A stretch of DNA of 64,000 nucleotides from Tepidanaerobacteraceae bacterium (lineage in GTDB: Bacteria; Bacillota; Thermosediminibacteria; Thermosediminibacterales; Tepidanaerobacteraceae): contig JANLFP010000007.1 of NCBI GenBank assembly GCA_024655905.1, positions 62,001 to 126,000 on the forward strand, read 5' to 3'. Positions within the stretch are counted from its first letter, which is position 1, and each line of letters starts with the position of its first letter. Shown piece after piece: positions 54,185-64,000 of this stretch. Both the position numbers and the translations under genes were made by a program. The notes beneath the pieces are model-generated. The model was not told the origin of the DNA. It made no database searches and saw only the letters and a list, made by a program, of their open reading frames with translations.

Positions 54185-55270
54185 ATGGATTACGGCATAT
54201 CGGTATACCTCACAGAGGATTATGATTTACAGAAAAATATAGATTATATCTACCTCGCCGGCCGACATGGAATGAATTCAGTATTCACTTCGCTGCACCT
54301 GCCCGAAGTAAACTATGGCGAAAAGCTCGACGAATTTTTTGCCCTGGCAAAAGCGGTAAGGTCCCGGGAAATGAATTTAACTGTAGATATATCGCCGCAT
54401 GCAATGAAACTTTTAAATGCTTCCGTCGACGATCTAAAACCTTTCAGCGATAGCGGAGCAAGTTGCATAAGGGTAGACTACGGCTTTAACATAGAAGAGA
54501 TCTCAGCGATGACTCATAATAAATTTGGCATAAAAATACAGATAAATGCCAGTACCATTACACCTTTACAGATGGAGTCGTTGAAAAGAGCGGGTGCGGA
54601 TTTTTCCAGGATGTCTTCGTGCCATAATTTTTATCCCAGGCCGGAAACCGGGCTTTCTTTTAAATCATTCCTTGAGAAGACAGGACTTCTAAAAAGTTAT
54701 AAAATTCCCGTATATGCTTTCATACCATCGAAAAATGGTCGCAGGGGCCCCATATATGAAGGTCTTCCTACGGTGGAAATCCACAGGAATTTAAAACCGG
54801 GCATTGCTGCAAAGCATCTGATATACACCAGCCTGATAGACGGCGTGTATTTCGGCGACGCATATGCCGCCGAGAGTGAAATAAAAGAAGTGATGGATAT
54901 AGATCCTGAAATCATTGACCTTTCCATAGAACTAACACCTGGCATAAGTTGCGAAGAAAAAAACATTGTTTTTGCTCCGGTGCATACTAACAGGCTTGAT
55001 ACATCGGACATGGCAATAAGATCAGAGGAGTCCCGGGGATACGCGAAAATAGGAGAAAAAATCAAACCCAGGAATACCATGGAACGTCGGGCTTTTAGTG
55101 TAACCATCGATAATGAAAAATACCTGAGATATTCAGGAGAGCTCCAGATAGTTTTAAAAGACCTGCCGGCTGACGGGAGGGTAAATGTGGTAGGCTTCAT
55201 TCCTGAGGATGAACATATTCTTATCAGTCAAATAAATCCCGGGACTAAATTTAGATTCAGAAAGGATTGA
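54185..55270 (+). CDS. mupG: 6-phospho-N-acetylmuramidase (MupG/DUF871 family)
   Basis: 361 residues. A TIM-barrel N-terminal domain ([72 protein letters not shown]) and a C-terminal cyclophilin-like domain from about residue 240 match the DUF871 architecture. MupG splits phosphorylated MurNAc-GlcNAc into MurNAc 6-phosphate and GlcNAc. Here it lies between the PTS and murQ genes, as in Staphylococcus and Bacillus. GAGGAGCGGAG precedes ATG 54185. Confidence 0.93.
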   Translation: MDYGISVYLTEDYDLQKNIDYIYLAGRHGMNSVFTSLHLPEVNYGEKLDEFFALAKAVRSREMNLTVDISPHAMKLLNASVDDLKPFSDSGASCIRVDYGFNIEEISAMTHNKFGIKIQINASTITPLQMESLKRAGADFSRMSSCHNFYPRPETGLSFKSFLEKTGLLKSYKIPVYAFIPSKNGRRGPIYEGLPTVEIHRNLKPGIAAKHLIYTSLIDGVYFGDAYAAESEIKEVMDIDPEIIDLSIELTPGISCEEKNIVFAPVHTNRLDTSDMAIRSEESRGYAKIGEKIKPRNTMERRAFSVTIDNEKYLRYSGELQIVLKDLPADGRVNVVGFIPEDEHILISQINPGTKFRFRKD

Positions 55271-55274
55271 CATA

Positions 55275-56174
55275 ATGGACCTGGCAAAACTTGTAACCGA
55301 GGGAAGAAATCCCGATACAATGGATATTGATGTGCTGGAAACCAAGGAAATGCTGAAAAAAATAAATAACGAGGATAAAAAAGTCCCGCTGGCAGTGGAA
55401 AAGGAGATACCTAATATCGCAAAGGCGGTGGATGTGATAGCTCAAAGGCTTCGGGAAGGGGGCAGACTGTTTTACATCGGAGCAGGTACCAGCGGCCGCC
55501 TGGGAGTGCTTGACGCTTCCGAATGCCCGCCAACATACGGCGTGGACCCGGAAATGGTGCAGGGTATCATCGCCGGCGGTGATGCTGCCATTCGGAAGTC
55601 CATGGAAGGCGTCGAAGATGATGCAGGGCAGGGCAGGGCCGACCTAATGGAAAAGAATTTAAACAGTAAAGATGCGGTGGTGGGTCTTGCGGCCAGCGGC
55701 AGGACGCCTTATGTCCTGGGAGCCATGGAATACGCCCGAAGCATTGGCGTTTTAACCGTCGGCATTTGCTGCACTCCTGAAAACCTTATGGAAAAATACG
55801 CTGATATAATGATCATCCCTGTCGTCGGTCCCGAAGTTATTACCGGCTCCACCCGCATGAAAGCCGGTACAGCCCAGAAACTTGTGCTCAATATGATTTC
55901 TACCGGTGTCATGATTAAACTGGGCAAAGTATACAGCAACCTTATGGTGGATGTCAGGGCCACCAACGAAAAGCTTGTGCAGCGGGCCAGGAGGATAGTG
56001 AAACAGGCTACCGGTGCCGGGGAGGATATTATAGAGAAGGCTCTGGAAGAGACGGGTTTCAATGCAAAACTCGCCATAGTCATGATACTCACGGGTCTAT
56101 CAAAAGCCGAAGCAGAAGGGCTACTGGAGAAAAACCGCGGTCATATACGAAAAGCCCTGGAAGGGCTGAGATAA
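55275..56174 (+). CDS. murQ: N-acetylmuramic acid 6-phosphate etherase
   Basis: 299 residues. [25 protein letters not shown] contains the SIS phosphate site and the catalytic Glu (read in parts), and [21 protein letters not shown] is the second signature. A C-terminal UBA-like helical bundle ends the protein. It removes D-lactate from MurNAc 6-phosphate, giving GlcNAc 6-phosphate for NagA. It starts four bases after the mupG stop, so translation is coupled. Confidence 0.97.
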   Translation: MDLAKLVTEGRNPDTMDIDVLETKEMLKKINNEDKKVPLAVEKEIPNIAKAVDVIAQRLREGGRLFYIGAGTSGRLGVLDASECPPTYGVDPEMVQGIIAGGDAAIRKSMEGVEDDAGQGRADLMEKNLNSKDAVVGLAASGRTPYVLGAMEYARSIGVLTVGICCTPENLMEKYADIMIIPVVGPEVITGSTRMKAGTAQKLVLNMISTGVMIKLGKVYSNLMVDVRATNEKLVQRARRIVKQATGAGEDIIEKALEETGFNAKLAIVMILTGLSKAEAEGLLEKNRGHIRKALEGLR

Positions 56175-56230
56175 ATCCAAAAGGGTTAAAAAATAGCGCA
56201 TCAAAGACGTATTATGTATATTTTATTTCA

Positions 56231-56350
56231 TCAATACGAAAGCACGATACCACTGTCGCCGGCATAGGTGCTCACGGTGGGGCCCATGGGGTGGACCAGC
56301 ACCCCCTTCGGCCTGTAGCGCCTTGTTATTTCATCCTTTCGATTGGTTAT
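56231..56350 (-). pseudogene. possible DegV-family C-terminal remnant
   Basis: A 39-codon open stretch without start or ribosome site reads YRPKGVLVHPMGPTVSTYAG and ends SGIVLSY before TGA 56231. The PMGPxxxTYAGxxG pattern resembles the last strand-loop of DegV fatty-acid-binding proteins (IGPVIGTHxGPG). The rest of the gene is gone. Similarity is short, so this is tentative. The remaining DNA of 56175-56560 shows no other gene. Confidence 0.4.
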
Positions 56351-56573
56351 GATTTAAATAATTTAAACATATGCCGTATGAGAAATTAATTTAATTGTTT
56401 CTTCAAGATTATTTGTGTTTATTATAGCATAAAAACCGCTTGAATATTTTAAACCAAAATAATTTCCTTTTTTAAATGGGTATGAGTAAGGCCGACACGC
56501 AAAAGTAATAGAATAATAAATAGAATAATAAAGGATATCGAGGAGAGGCAGAAAGTGTATTAATGTGTATTTC

Positions 56574-56615
56574 AAATTCCCCCGAATTGTGTTAAAATAC
56601 TAAAAGGGGGAATTT
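56574..56615 (+). promoter_or_regulatory. inverted repeat that can hide the ribosome site of the LevR-type gene
   Basis: AAATTCCCCC (56574-56583) is a perfect complement of GGGGGAATTT (56606-56615), which contains the Shine-Dalgarno G-run three to eight bases before ATG 56618. If the transcript starts upstream of 56574 the hairpin would block ribosome entry. If the TAAAAT at 56593-56598 is the -10 box, the repeat is instead a DNA operator around the promoter. Confidence 0.6.
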
Positions 56616-56617
56616 TT

Positions 56618-59404
56618 ATGAGGAGAATTGAGAAAGTTTTTGAAACTGTGAAAGAATTGTGTCAAGAGCAGCTAAAAAGCACCGGCCAAGTTCAGGGGGC
56701 GAGTACCGATGAAATCGCCCGAAAATTAAACATTCATAGACCCAACGCCTCTGCGGATCTAAATTTATTAGTAAAAGAAAACAGGCTTGAAAAAATTGAA
56801 GGCAAACCGGTTCTATACAGGGTTGTGCAGAATTGCGACAGTGCAAACCTTCAAACTCATTTAAGCAGTTTGAAGTCAACAGTCCTGGACGAAATCATAG
56901 GTGCGAAAGAAAGTCTGAGAACCGCCGTCTTGCAGGCAAAGGCCGCCATGATGTATCCTCCCGTGGGCCTGCATACCCTGCTTTTGGGAGAAACCGGCAC
57001 AGGGAAATCCATGTTTGCCGAAGCCATGTTCAATTATGCCAGGGAAACGGGCCGCCTGGGAGCGAGTGCTCCTTTTGTTTATTTCAACTGCGCCGACTAT
57101 GCTCATAATCCTCAACTGCTGATATCCCAATTGTTCGGGGTAAAGAGGGGATCTTATACCGGCGCCGATAGGGACAGGGCGGGTCTTGTTGAAAAAGCAA
57201 GCGGAGGGATTCTGTTTCTCGATGAGGTTCACCGGCTGCCACCGGAAGGCCAGGAGATGCTTTTTTGCCTGATCGATAAGGGAATGTACAGAAGCCTCGG
57301 CGAAATCGAAGCCACTCGCAGGGCGCAGGTCCTGATAATTTGCGCCACCACCGAAAATCTGGAATCTGCCCTGCTGCGCACATTTATACGCCGGATACCT
57401 ATGATTATAAAACTTCCTCCGCTCAGGGAAAGGACCTTAAATGAGCGGTGGCAGCTCGTGAAGACTTTTTTCAAGCAGGAAGCCGATTGCCTGAAGACTA
57501 AAATAACGGTGTCTTCCAATTCAATAAAAGCGTTTTTATTGTATGATTGCCCAAACAATATAGGCCAATTGAAAAGCGATATCAAGCTCAGTTGTGCGAG
57601 GGCATTTATTCAGTATGTATCGAATAAGGAAACCGGCCTTGCCATCCGTAGCGAAGACCTTCCGGAATATGTGCGGACCGGCCTTTTGCGATACAAGGAA
57701 TCCAGAGAAAATCTGAAGCAATTGGGCATCGGCGATGAATCGGTAACATTCGAATCGGACGCTGAAGATGTGAGCACCGCAAAATCCCCCGATTCATTCA
57801 ACATTTATGAAGCCCTTGAAGAAAAGATGGGCCTCTTGAAGGAAAAAGGGCTTGGCGAAAACGATATTAATCTTATTTTAAGCCTTGATATAGAGACATT
57901 TATGAGAAAGTACATGTCGAAGCTCGATGGGGAAAACGTGGAACAGTTATATAAGGTGGTCGACAAAAGGATTGTGGAAATTACCAGAAACTTTCTCCGC
58001 ATTGCCTCGCAAAAAATGAAAAAAACTTTTGCCGAAAAAATATTTTACGGATTGGCCATTCATATCTCCTGCACCATTGAGAGGATGAAAAACGGCAAAT
58101 CCATATTCAATCCGCATCTAGATGAAATAAAACGATCATATCCCGGAGAATTTAACGTTGCTGCAATCCTGGGCGGCATGCTTATGGAAAATTTCGGGAT
58201 AGCCGTCCCGGAAGATGAAATCGGTTTTATAACAATGTTTTTGGTAATGGATGACTATACAGGCAAAAAAGACAATGCGCGGGTGGGAGTAATCGTGGCG
58301 ATGCACGGAGACGCTGCCGCAACCGCCATGGCGGAGGTGGCCGCAAGACTGCTGGGGGAAAAACATGCGGTGGGCTATGACATGCCCCTCGACCAGAAGC
58401 CTGAAACTGCGCTGGAAAACCTGACGCAACTGGTGAAGGAGACAGACGAGGGAAAGGGAGTCCTGATGCTGGTCGATATGGGTTCCCTGGTGTTTTTCGG
58501 CGACATGATTTACGAAAGAACAGGAATACCCATAAAAACCGTTGAAATGGCGAGCACTCCGATGGTGCTGGAAGCCGCAAGAAAAGCCCTGATGATGTCC
58601 AGCCTGGAAGAGGTCTACTATTCGGTTGTAAACCTGAGCCCGTATCTGGGGCGAATATACATGGACGGCACAGCATATGAGACAAGGATAAAGGATAATG
58701 TCATCGTAACGGCATGCATAACCGGCACCGGCGCTGCCGTAAAGATGAAAAATATACTGGAAAAGCTCATAAGGGACAGCGACAAAAAAGCGGATATAAT
58801 TCCGATAGATATTGCTTCAATTGAAGAATACAACAGAAAACTTTCCAAGATAAAGCGGGAGAAAAACATTATTGCGGTAGTGAGCGCCGTAAAACCTGAA
58901 GATGAAACGCTTGCCTATATATCACCTGCAGACCTTATCGAAGGCAAGGCGGAGAAATTAATCGCCAGGCTCGGTGCCAAACGGGCCGAAGATAAAGATG
59001 AAAACCTTATGATTTTAAACCGGATGAGGGATGTAATAAGGGAAAACATAGAAATCGATGCGGACAAGTATATTGATGGGTTTATTGAGCTGTATAACAA
59101 CTTGAAAGCCCACGAAATAGCACTGGACGAGGATATGCTGGTCGGGTTGGTTTTGCACCTGGCATGTGATATAAAGAAAATTGAAATGGGCGACTTTCTG
59201 AAAGCAAATAAAAACGATACTCAAAACGCTTTTTTGATGGAACACTATAAAAAATACAGGAATATTCTTAAAGATGCATTCTCGCATGTAGAGAACGCCT
59301 TTAATATTAAACTGCCCGAGGAAGAATATATTAATTTTATAAAGATAATACACTTGAATACCCATGCCGCCAAGCGGCATGAGTATGAAAGAAGTTTGAC
59401 TTAA
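56618..59404 (+). CDS. LevR/MtlR-type sigma-54-dependent activator with PRD and EIIA domains
   Basis: 928 residues. Domains in order are: an N-terminal winged helix (about 1-75), an AAA+ sigma-54 interaction domain with Walker A LLLGETGTGKSMF, the GSYTGA form of the sigma-54 contact loop, Walker B GGILFLDEVHRL, then PRD1 (about 430-530), an EIIA-Man-like domain with His563 in VAMHGD, an EIIB-like segment (VTACITGTGAAVKMKNIL), and PRD2. This is the LevR architecture, which drives RpoN promoters of PTS operons and is tuned by phosphorylation from HPr and the cognate PTS. The PTS operon 420 bases downstream has a matching -24/-12 promoter. Confidence 0.95.
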   Translation: MRRIEKVFETVKELCQEQLKSTGQVQGASTDEIARKLNIHRPNASADLNLLVKENRLEKIEGKPVLYRVVQNCDSANLQTHLSSLKSTVLDEIIGAKESLRTAVLQAKAAMMYPPVGLHTLLLGETGTGKSMFAEAMFNYARETGRLGASAPFVYFNCADYAHNPQLLISQLFGVKRGSYTGADRDRAGLVEKASGGILFLDEVHRLPPEGQEMLFCLIDKGMYRSLGEIEATRRAQVLIICATTENLESALLRTFIRRIPMIIKLPPLRERTLNERWQLVKTFFKQEADCLKTKITVSSNSIKAFLLYDCPNNIGQLKSDIKLSCARAFIQYVSNKETGLAIRSEDLPEYVRTGLLRYKESRENLKQLGIGDESVTFESDAEDVSTAKSPDSFNIYEALEEKMGLLKEKGLGENDINLILSLDIETFMRKYMSKLDGENVEQLYKVVDKRIVEITRNFLRIASQKMKKTFAEKIFYGLAIHISCTIERMKNGKSIFNPHLDEIKRSYPGEFNVAAILGGMLMENFGIAVPEDEIGFITMFLVMDDYTGKKDNARVGVIVAMHGDAAATAMAEVAARLLGEKHAVGYDMPLDQKPETALENLTQLVKETDEGKGVLMLVDMGSLVFFGDMIYERTGIPIKTVEMASTPMVLEAARKALMMSSLEEVYYSVVNLSPYLGRIYMDGTAYETRIKDNVIVTACITGTGAAVKMKNILEKLIRDSDKKADIIPIDIASIEEYNRKLSKIKREKNIIAVVSAVKPEDETLAYISPADLIEGKAEKLIARLGAKRAEDKDENLMILNRMRDVIRENIEIDADKYIDGFIELYNNLKAHEIALDEDMLVGLVLHLACDIKKIEMGDFLKANKNDTQNAFLMEHYKKYRNILKDAFSHVENAFNIKLPEEEYINFIKIIHLNTHAAKRHEYERSLT

Positions 59405-59568
59405 AATCTACCCTGCACTAAAGTTTAAACTTTATACCAATTCAAGTGTTATGTAAAAATTTGACTTTAATACACTGTTTAATAAATTCAAAGTTATTGA
59501 TGTACTATATTTCGACTGGATCAAAATATAGATGGTGGACCACCATTCGACGCAAGGTCATAATACTA

Positions 59569-59608
59569 GTATCGTAAACTGTATTTTTTTGTTTCTTATT
59601 TACGATAC
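59569..59608. promoter_or_regulatory. candidate upstream activating sequence for the LevR-type activator
   Basis: GTATCGTAAA and TTTACGATAC are perfect 10-base inverted repeats separated by 20 bases, about 50-90 bases upstream of the sigma-54 promoter. GATACAC is repeated directly at 59604-59610 and 59614-59620. A second small dyad, ATGGTGG-A-CCACCAT, lies at 59532-59546. The spacing and symmetry suit an enhancer for a LevR-class protein. The rest of 59405-59568 is AT-rich without a gene. Confidence 0.7.
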
Positions 59609-59658
59609 ACATCGATACACAATTGAAAATCCCTGTAGAAACAAGGCATACACGTTGT

Positions 59659-59673
59659 TGGTATGCTTTTTGC
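59659..59673 (+). promoter_or_regulatory. sigma-54 (-24/-12) promoter
   Basis: TGGTAT-GCTTT-TTGC keeps the invariant GG (59660-59661) and GC (59672-59673) exactly ten bases apart, and resembles the consensus TGGCAC-N5-TTGC. It lies 148 bases upstream of the PTS IIB start, and the preceding gene encodes a sigma-54 activator. Confidence 0.8.
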
Positions 59674-59718
59674 TTTATTAAATTTTAAACAAACAAAAAA
59701 ATAATCAGAGGTGGGGTG

Positions 59719-59784
59719 ATGAATTTAATTGTTTTTAAAAATGGGGTATTAATGTTTTGCTCTAAAAGACTTGTCTTGGCTTAA
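59719..59784 (+). other. possible 21-codon leader peptide gene
   Basis: ATG 59719 follows AGAGGTGGGGTG and opens MNLIVFKNGVLMFCSKRLVLA before TAA. It sits in the predicted leader of the sigma-54 transcript, before the PTS IIB gene. It may be a real small peptide, a translational leader, or chance. Confidence 0.3.
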
Positions 59785-59820
59785 ATGTAACTCGGCTTCA
59801 AAGAAAGGGGATTAATTAAG

Positions 59821-60135
59821 TTGATAAGGGTTTTATTAGTATGCGGGTCAGGAGCATCAAGCGGTTTTATGGCTGCGAATATTCGAAAGGCAGCAGAAAA
59901 ACGAGGAATCAAAGTAAATGTTGAAGCAAGGAGTGATTCGGAAATAGAGGATCATATCGATTCCATCGATTGCTTAATGATAGGGCCACATTTAAAATAT
60001 TTGGAAAAAGAGGTTATAGAGATAGCTAAACCGTTTAATGTCAGAGTGGCTGTAATGGACCCTAAGTACTACAGCACTTTAGACGGGGAAAAGGCGTTGG
60101 AACACATTATGAGATTGGTCGATGAAAAAAAGTAA
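59821..60135 (+). CDS. PTS lactose/cellobiose-type EIIB
   Basis: 104 residues. The phosphorylated Cys8 lies in VLLVCGSGASSGFMAANI, the P-loop of the lactose/cellobiose EIIB fold, and CLMIGPHLKYLEKEV is typical of the family. It passes phosphate from EIIA to the sugar on EIIC. TTG 59821 follows AAAGGGG. It is the first gene of the IIB-IIC-IIA-GH1 operon, and its end overlaps an in-frame upstream ATG of the IIC gene. Confidence 0.94.
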   Translation: MIRVLLVCGSGASSGFMAANIRKAAEKRGIKVNVEARSDSEIEDHIDSIDCLMIGPHLKYLEKEVIEIAKPFNVRVAVMDPKYYSTLDGEKALEHIMRLVDEKK

Positions 60136-60151
60136 AGGGAGGATTTTAAAG

Positions 60152-61402
60152 ATGAAAAAACTTATCAACTGGCTGGAAAACAGTTTTGCACCCAAAATGG
60201 AAAAGGTTAATAGCAACGTTTGGATAGTATCCATTAAAGATTCCATCATGCAGGTGCTGCCTTTTATTCTTGTAGGCTCCATATTTTGCCTTTTTGCAAT
60301 CTTGAATGATTTTATTCCATCTCTGCCATCATTCTGGACTCCATTTGGATGGACTATGGGGAAGATTTCTCTGTTTGTTGCTTTTCTGATTCCTTTCAAT
60401 CTGATGGAGAAGAAACACTTGCGCAGGCAGCGGCTGATTGCCGGGATGACAGGCGTTATACTATTCTTAATGGTTGTTACCCCAAAGGTTGTAGCGGATA
60501 AAACTATTGGTTTTGATCATAGTTCACTTGGCGCCGGCGGCATGTTTGCAGCCATCATATGCGGTATTTTTGCAGGCATGGTCATGAGCGCTTTCGGCAA
60601 ATTCTCATTTTTTAAGAATGATTCGGCCATACCCGATTTTGTCAGGGCATGGTTTGATTCTATCCTGCCCATTGGAATAGTTGTACTGGCGGGCTGGATA
60701 GTGGTTTTGATTATGAATGTCGATTTGTATAATATTATTCTTTCCATATTCATGCCGCTTTCAAAATTCATTGAGACGCCTTACGGCTTTGCTTTGGTAA
60801 TGTTTATCGAGTGTTTTCTGTATTCAATGGGAATATCCGGATGGGTTCTGCAACCTGTTTTAAAACCCATATACTTGTCTGCAATAATGGCAAATGTGGC
60901 GCTTGTCGCTGCGGGAACGGCAACTGCTTCGAGTTTAAATCTTGTTACTTCAGAAACGATTTATTCAGCATATTTAATGATTGGCGGCTTTGGATGTACA
61001 CTCCCATTAGTATTTATGATGTTGCGCTCGAAATCAAAAAGGCTTAAAGCGCTTGGAACTGCAAGCTTAGTCCCGGGCATCTTCAACATCAATGAACCTG
61101 TAGTGTTTGGTGCCATAGTATGGAACCCTATCTTAATGTTGCCGATGTGGATGCAGGGAATCGTTCTTCCAATTATAGTTTGGATATTTACAAAAACTAT
61201 ACCTATAGCGCCCATTCCCGCTATGGTCTTTGACTTGTGGTATACTCCTTTCCCCTTTGCTACATGGATTGTTACAAAAAGCTTTAAATCTACCATCCTG
61301 TTATTGATGACTCTTGCCGCATCCATAGCAATCTGGTATCCATTCTTTAAGGTTTATGAGAAACAGCAGCTTGAGGAAGAAGGCCATTTGGAGAGAACGT
61401 AA
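60152..61402 (+). CDS. PTS lactose/cellobiose-type EIIC permease
   Basis: 416 residues with about ten membrane helices. SIKDSIMQVLPFILVGSIF, ISGWVLQPVLKPIYLSAIMAN (in parts) and SLVPGIFNINEPVVFGAIVWNPILMLP (in parts) are EIIC-Lac family landmarks, the last containing the NEP sugar-binding motif. It moves a beta-linked disaccharide or glycoside across the membrane with phosphorylation by EIIB. GGGAGG sets ATG 60152 rather than the upstream ATG 60122. Confidence 0.93.
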   Translation: MKKLINWLENSFAPKMEKVNSNVWIVSIKDSIMQVLPFILVGSIFCLFAILNDFIPSLPSFWTPFGWTMGKISLFVAFLIPFNLMEKKHLRRQRLIAGMTGVILFLMVVTPKVVADKTIGFDHSSLGAGGMFAAIICGIFAGMVMSAFGKFSFFKNDSAIPDFVRAWFDSILPIGIVVLAGWIVVLIMNVDLYNIILSIFMPLSKFIETPYGFALVMFIECFLYSMGISGWVLQPVLKPIYLSAIMANVALVAAGTATASSLNLVTSETIYSAYLMIGGFGCTLPLVFMMLRSKSKRLKALGTASLVPGIFNINEPVVFGAIVWNPILMLPMWMQGIVLPIIVWIFTKTIPIAPIPAMVFDLWYTPFPFATWIVTKSFKSTILLLMTLAASIAIWYPFFKVYEKQQLEEEGHLERT

Positions 61403-61529
61403 TAAAATATAGTTATAACTGAATTTTAAAATGCTCTGTTTTGAATGAAAACGTGATATTATTATGATAAAGGATAGTGCTTGATAAAAACCAATACCAA
61501 AACTCACAGAAAGGCTGAATGGATATACC

Positions 61530-63331
<1,802 letters not shown>

Positions 63332-63439
63332 TTAATAAGATGCCCGCATCGCATCGTAATGCTGTCAGGTGTATGAAGTCTATTTTAGAAAAAAGCGAAG
63401 AGGATTGGCAATATTGGTATATTTTTTGTTTTGTCGTTC

Positions 63440-63466
63440 AGCCGTTTGTGCGGCTTTATTTTTTTA
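63440..63466 (+). terminator. rho-independent terminator after the PTS operon
   Basis: AGCCG and CGGCT with a TTTGTG loop are followed by TTATTTTTTT. Confidence 0.8.
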
Positions 63467-63529
63467 ATATAACGTGTTTTGATATTTTCATTATTTTTGG
63501 TTGCAAAAGCCGGTACGTTCCTGCTTGAG

Positions 63530-63568
63530 GCTGTTTTCAAACATGTTTTGAACAGCATCTGTTTTTTT
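63530..63568 (+). terminator. second terminator-like hairpin
   Basis: GCTGTT pairs with AACAGC with further imperfect CAAA/TTTG pairing inside, then ATCTG and seven Ts. No gene is recognised between this and the first terminator. Confidence 0.55.
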
Positions 63569-63569
63569 A

Positions 63570-63598
63570 TTGATAAATTTATCGATATTGCATATAAT
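63570..63598 (+). promoter_or_regulatory. sigma-A promoter of the toxin-antitoxin pair
   Basis: TTGATA (63570-63575) and TATAAT (63593-63598) are 17 bases apart, 39 bases before the antitoxin start. Confidence 0.85.
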
Positions 63599-63636
63599 AT
63601 TTTCGGGACATTATTTTAAAAAAGAGGTCTGACGAT

Positions 63637-63966
63637 ATGTTTGAAAAAAACACCGTAAGCAATGTTCTAAATTCCCTTGTACCAATTTCCCGGTTCAATA
63701 GGGGAGAAGCAAATAAAATCTTTGAAGAGGTTAAGAAAACCGGTTTTAAAGTCGTTCTGAAAAACAACAAGCCGGTGTGTGTGCTTTTAAAGCCTGATTT
63801 GTATGAAAAAATGATTGAAACCATAGAGGAATACCGATTACTGCTGGAAGCCGAGAGACGTATGGAAGGAGCGAAACCGGAAGACTTTATCCCGCAGGAA
63901 AAAGTTTTATTGGAGTTTGGCATAAATAAGGCGGATTTAGATGAGCAAGATGTGGAGATAGAGTAG
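63637..63966 (+). CDS. Phd/YefM-family antitoxin
   Basis: 109 residues. SLVPISRFNRGEANKIFEEVKKTG and VVLKNNKPVCVLLKPDLYEKMIE (read in parts) match the N-terminal DNA-binding fold of Phd/YefM antitoxins. The acidic C-terminus would wrap the toxin. GAGGTCTG precedes ATG 63637. A toxin-like gene starts three bases after its stop, giving the usual antitoxin-first order with autorepression. Confidence 0.88.
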   Translation: MFEKNTVSNVLNSLVPISRFNRGEANKIFEEVKKTGFKVVLKNNKPVCVLLKPDLYEKMIETIEEYRLLLEAERRMEGAKPEDFIPQEKVLLEFGINKADLDEQDVEIE

Positions 63967-63969
63967 CTT

Positions 63970-64000
63970 ATGTGGCAGGTGGAATATTTAAAGGAAGCCG
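63970..64000 (+). CDS. RelE/ParE-type toxin, N-terminal fragment (runs off the window)
   Basis: ATG 63970 opens MWQVEYLKEA, cut by the window end. RelE toxins commonly begin with a strand of this kind (xWxVxYxxxA), and the position right after a Phd-type antitoxin supports the call. Too little is visible to tell RelE from ParE or YoeB. Confidence 0.6.
   Translation, partial: MWQVEYLKEA

Noticed and set aside
63340-63528. 62-codon open frame after the GH1 gene
   Set aside because: It runs through a clear terminator hairpin and has no ribosome site or family similarity.

Overview
The window looks like the chromosome of an anaerobic, low-to-mid GC Gram-positive bacterium (Bacillota, Clostridia-like). 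The evidence is strong AGGAGG-type ribosome sites with frequent GTG/TTG starts, a CIRCE-controlled groESL operon, an oxygen-sensitive glycyl radical enzyme, rubrerythrin/rubredoxin/encapsulin oxygen defence, Gram-positive style PTS regulation, and peptidoglycan-sugar recycling without outer-membrane genes. I do not name a genus. No tRNA, rRNA, CRISPR array or intact insertion sequence was seen.

Layout. 1-8.5 kb: a catabolic cluster of unknown substrate (SDR, cupin, FAD flavoprotein, LacI regulator, DctPQM TRAP transporter, UroD-like protein). 8.6-12.3 kb: an AAA ATPase, an IclR regulator and an iron alcohol dehydrogenase. 12.5-16.9 kb: an all-minus oxidative-stress island (rubredoxin reductase, rubredoxin, rubredoxin-like protein, encapsulin, encapsulated ferritin, rubrerythrin, and a dead thiol peroxidase behind a Fur/PerR-like box). 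17.2-24 kb: a DUF819 transporter divergent from a dipeptidase, then alpha/beta hydrolase, membrane-anchored MurF-like ligase, Ddl and XRE-cupin regulator. 24.6-30.1 kb: a polar amino acid ABC transporter, tag, groESL. 30.2-35.7 kb: formate/nitrite channel, cobT with cobalamin riboswitch and terminator, RocB peptidase, ArsR regulator, and several gene remnants. 36.1-47.5 kb: a D-allose-type operon (LacI, alsB-A-C-E-K, rpiB) that continues into a second ROK kinase, a radical-SAM activase and a glycyl radical enzyme. 47.8-56.2 kb: amino-sugar and cell-wall recycling (GntR, nagB, nagA, a HEPN/MNT pair, RpiR, MurNAc PTS, mupG, murQ). 56.6-63.3 kb: a LevR-type sigma-54 activator and its apparent target, a lactose/cellobiose-type PTS (IIB, IIC, IIA) plus a GH1 enzyme whose acid/base Glu is replaced by Gln. 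63.6 kb to the end: a Phd-type antitoxin and the start of a RelE-type toxin.

How it works together. Most of the window imports and funnels small carbon sources into central metabolism, each locus with its own regulator and operator. Three unrelated transporter operons share one feature: a strong stem-loop just after the solute-binding protein gene. The points most worth following are the glycyl radical module attached to the allose operon, the Gln-for-Glu GH1 enzyme with its sigma-54 promoter, and the encapsulin island. Small decayed genes (tpx, a PhoH/PIN fragment, fumarase beta, an ATPase, a DegV-like tail) show ongoing gene loss.
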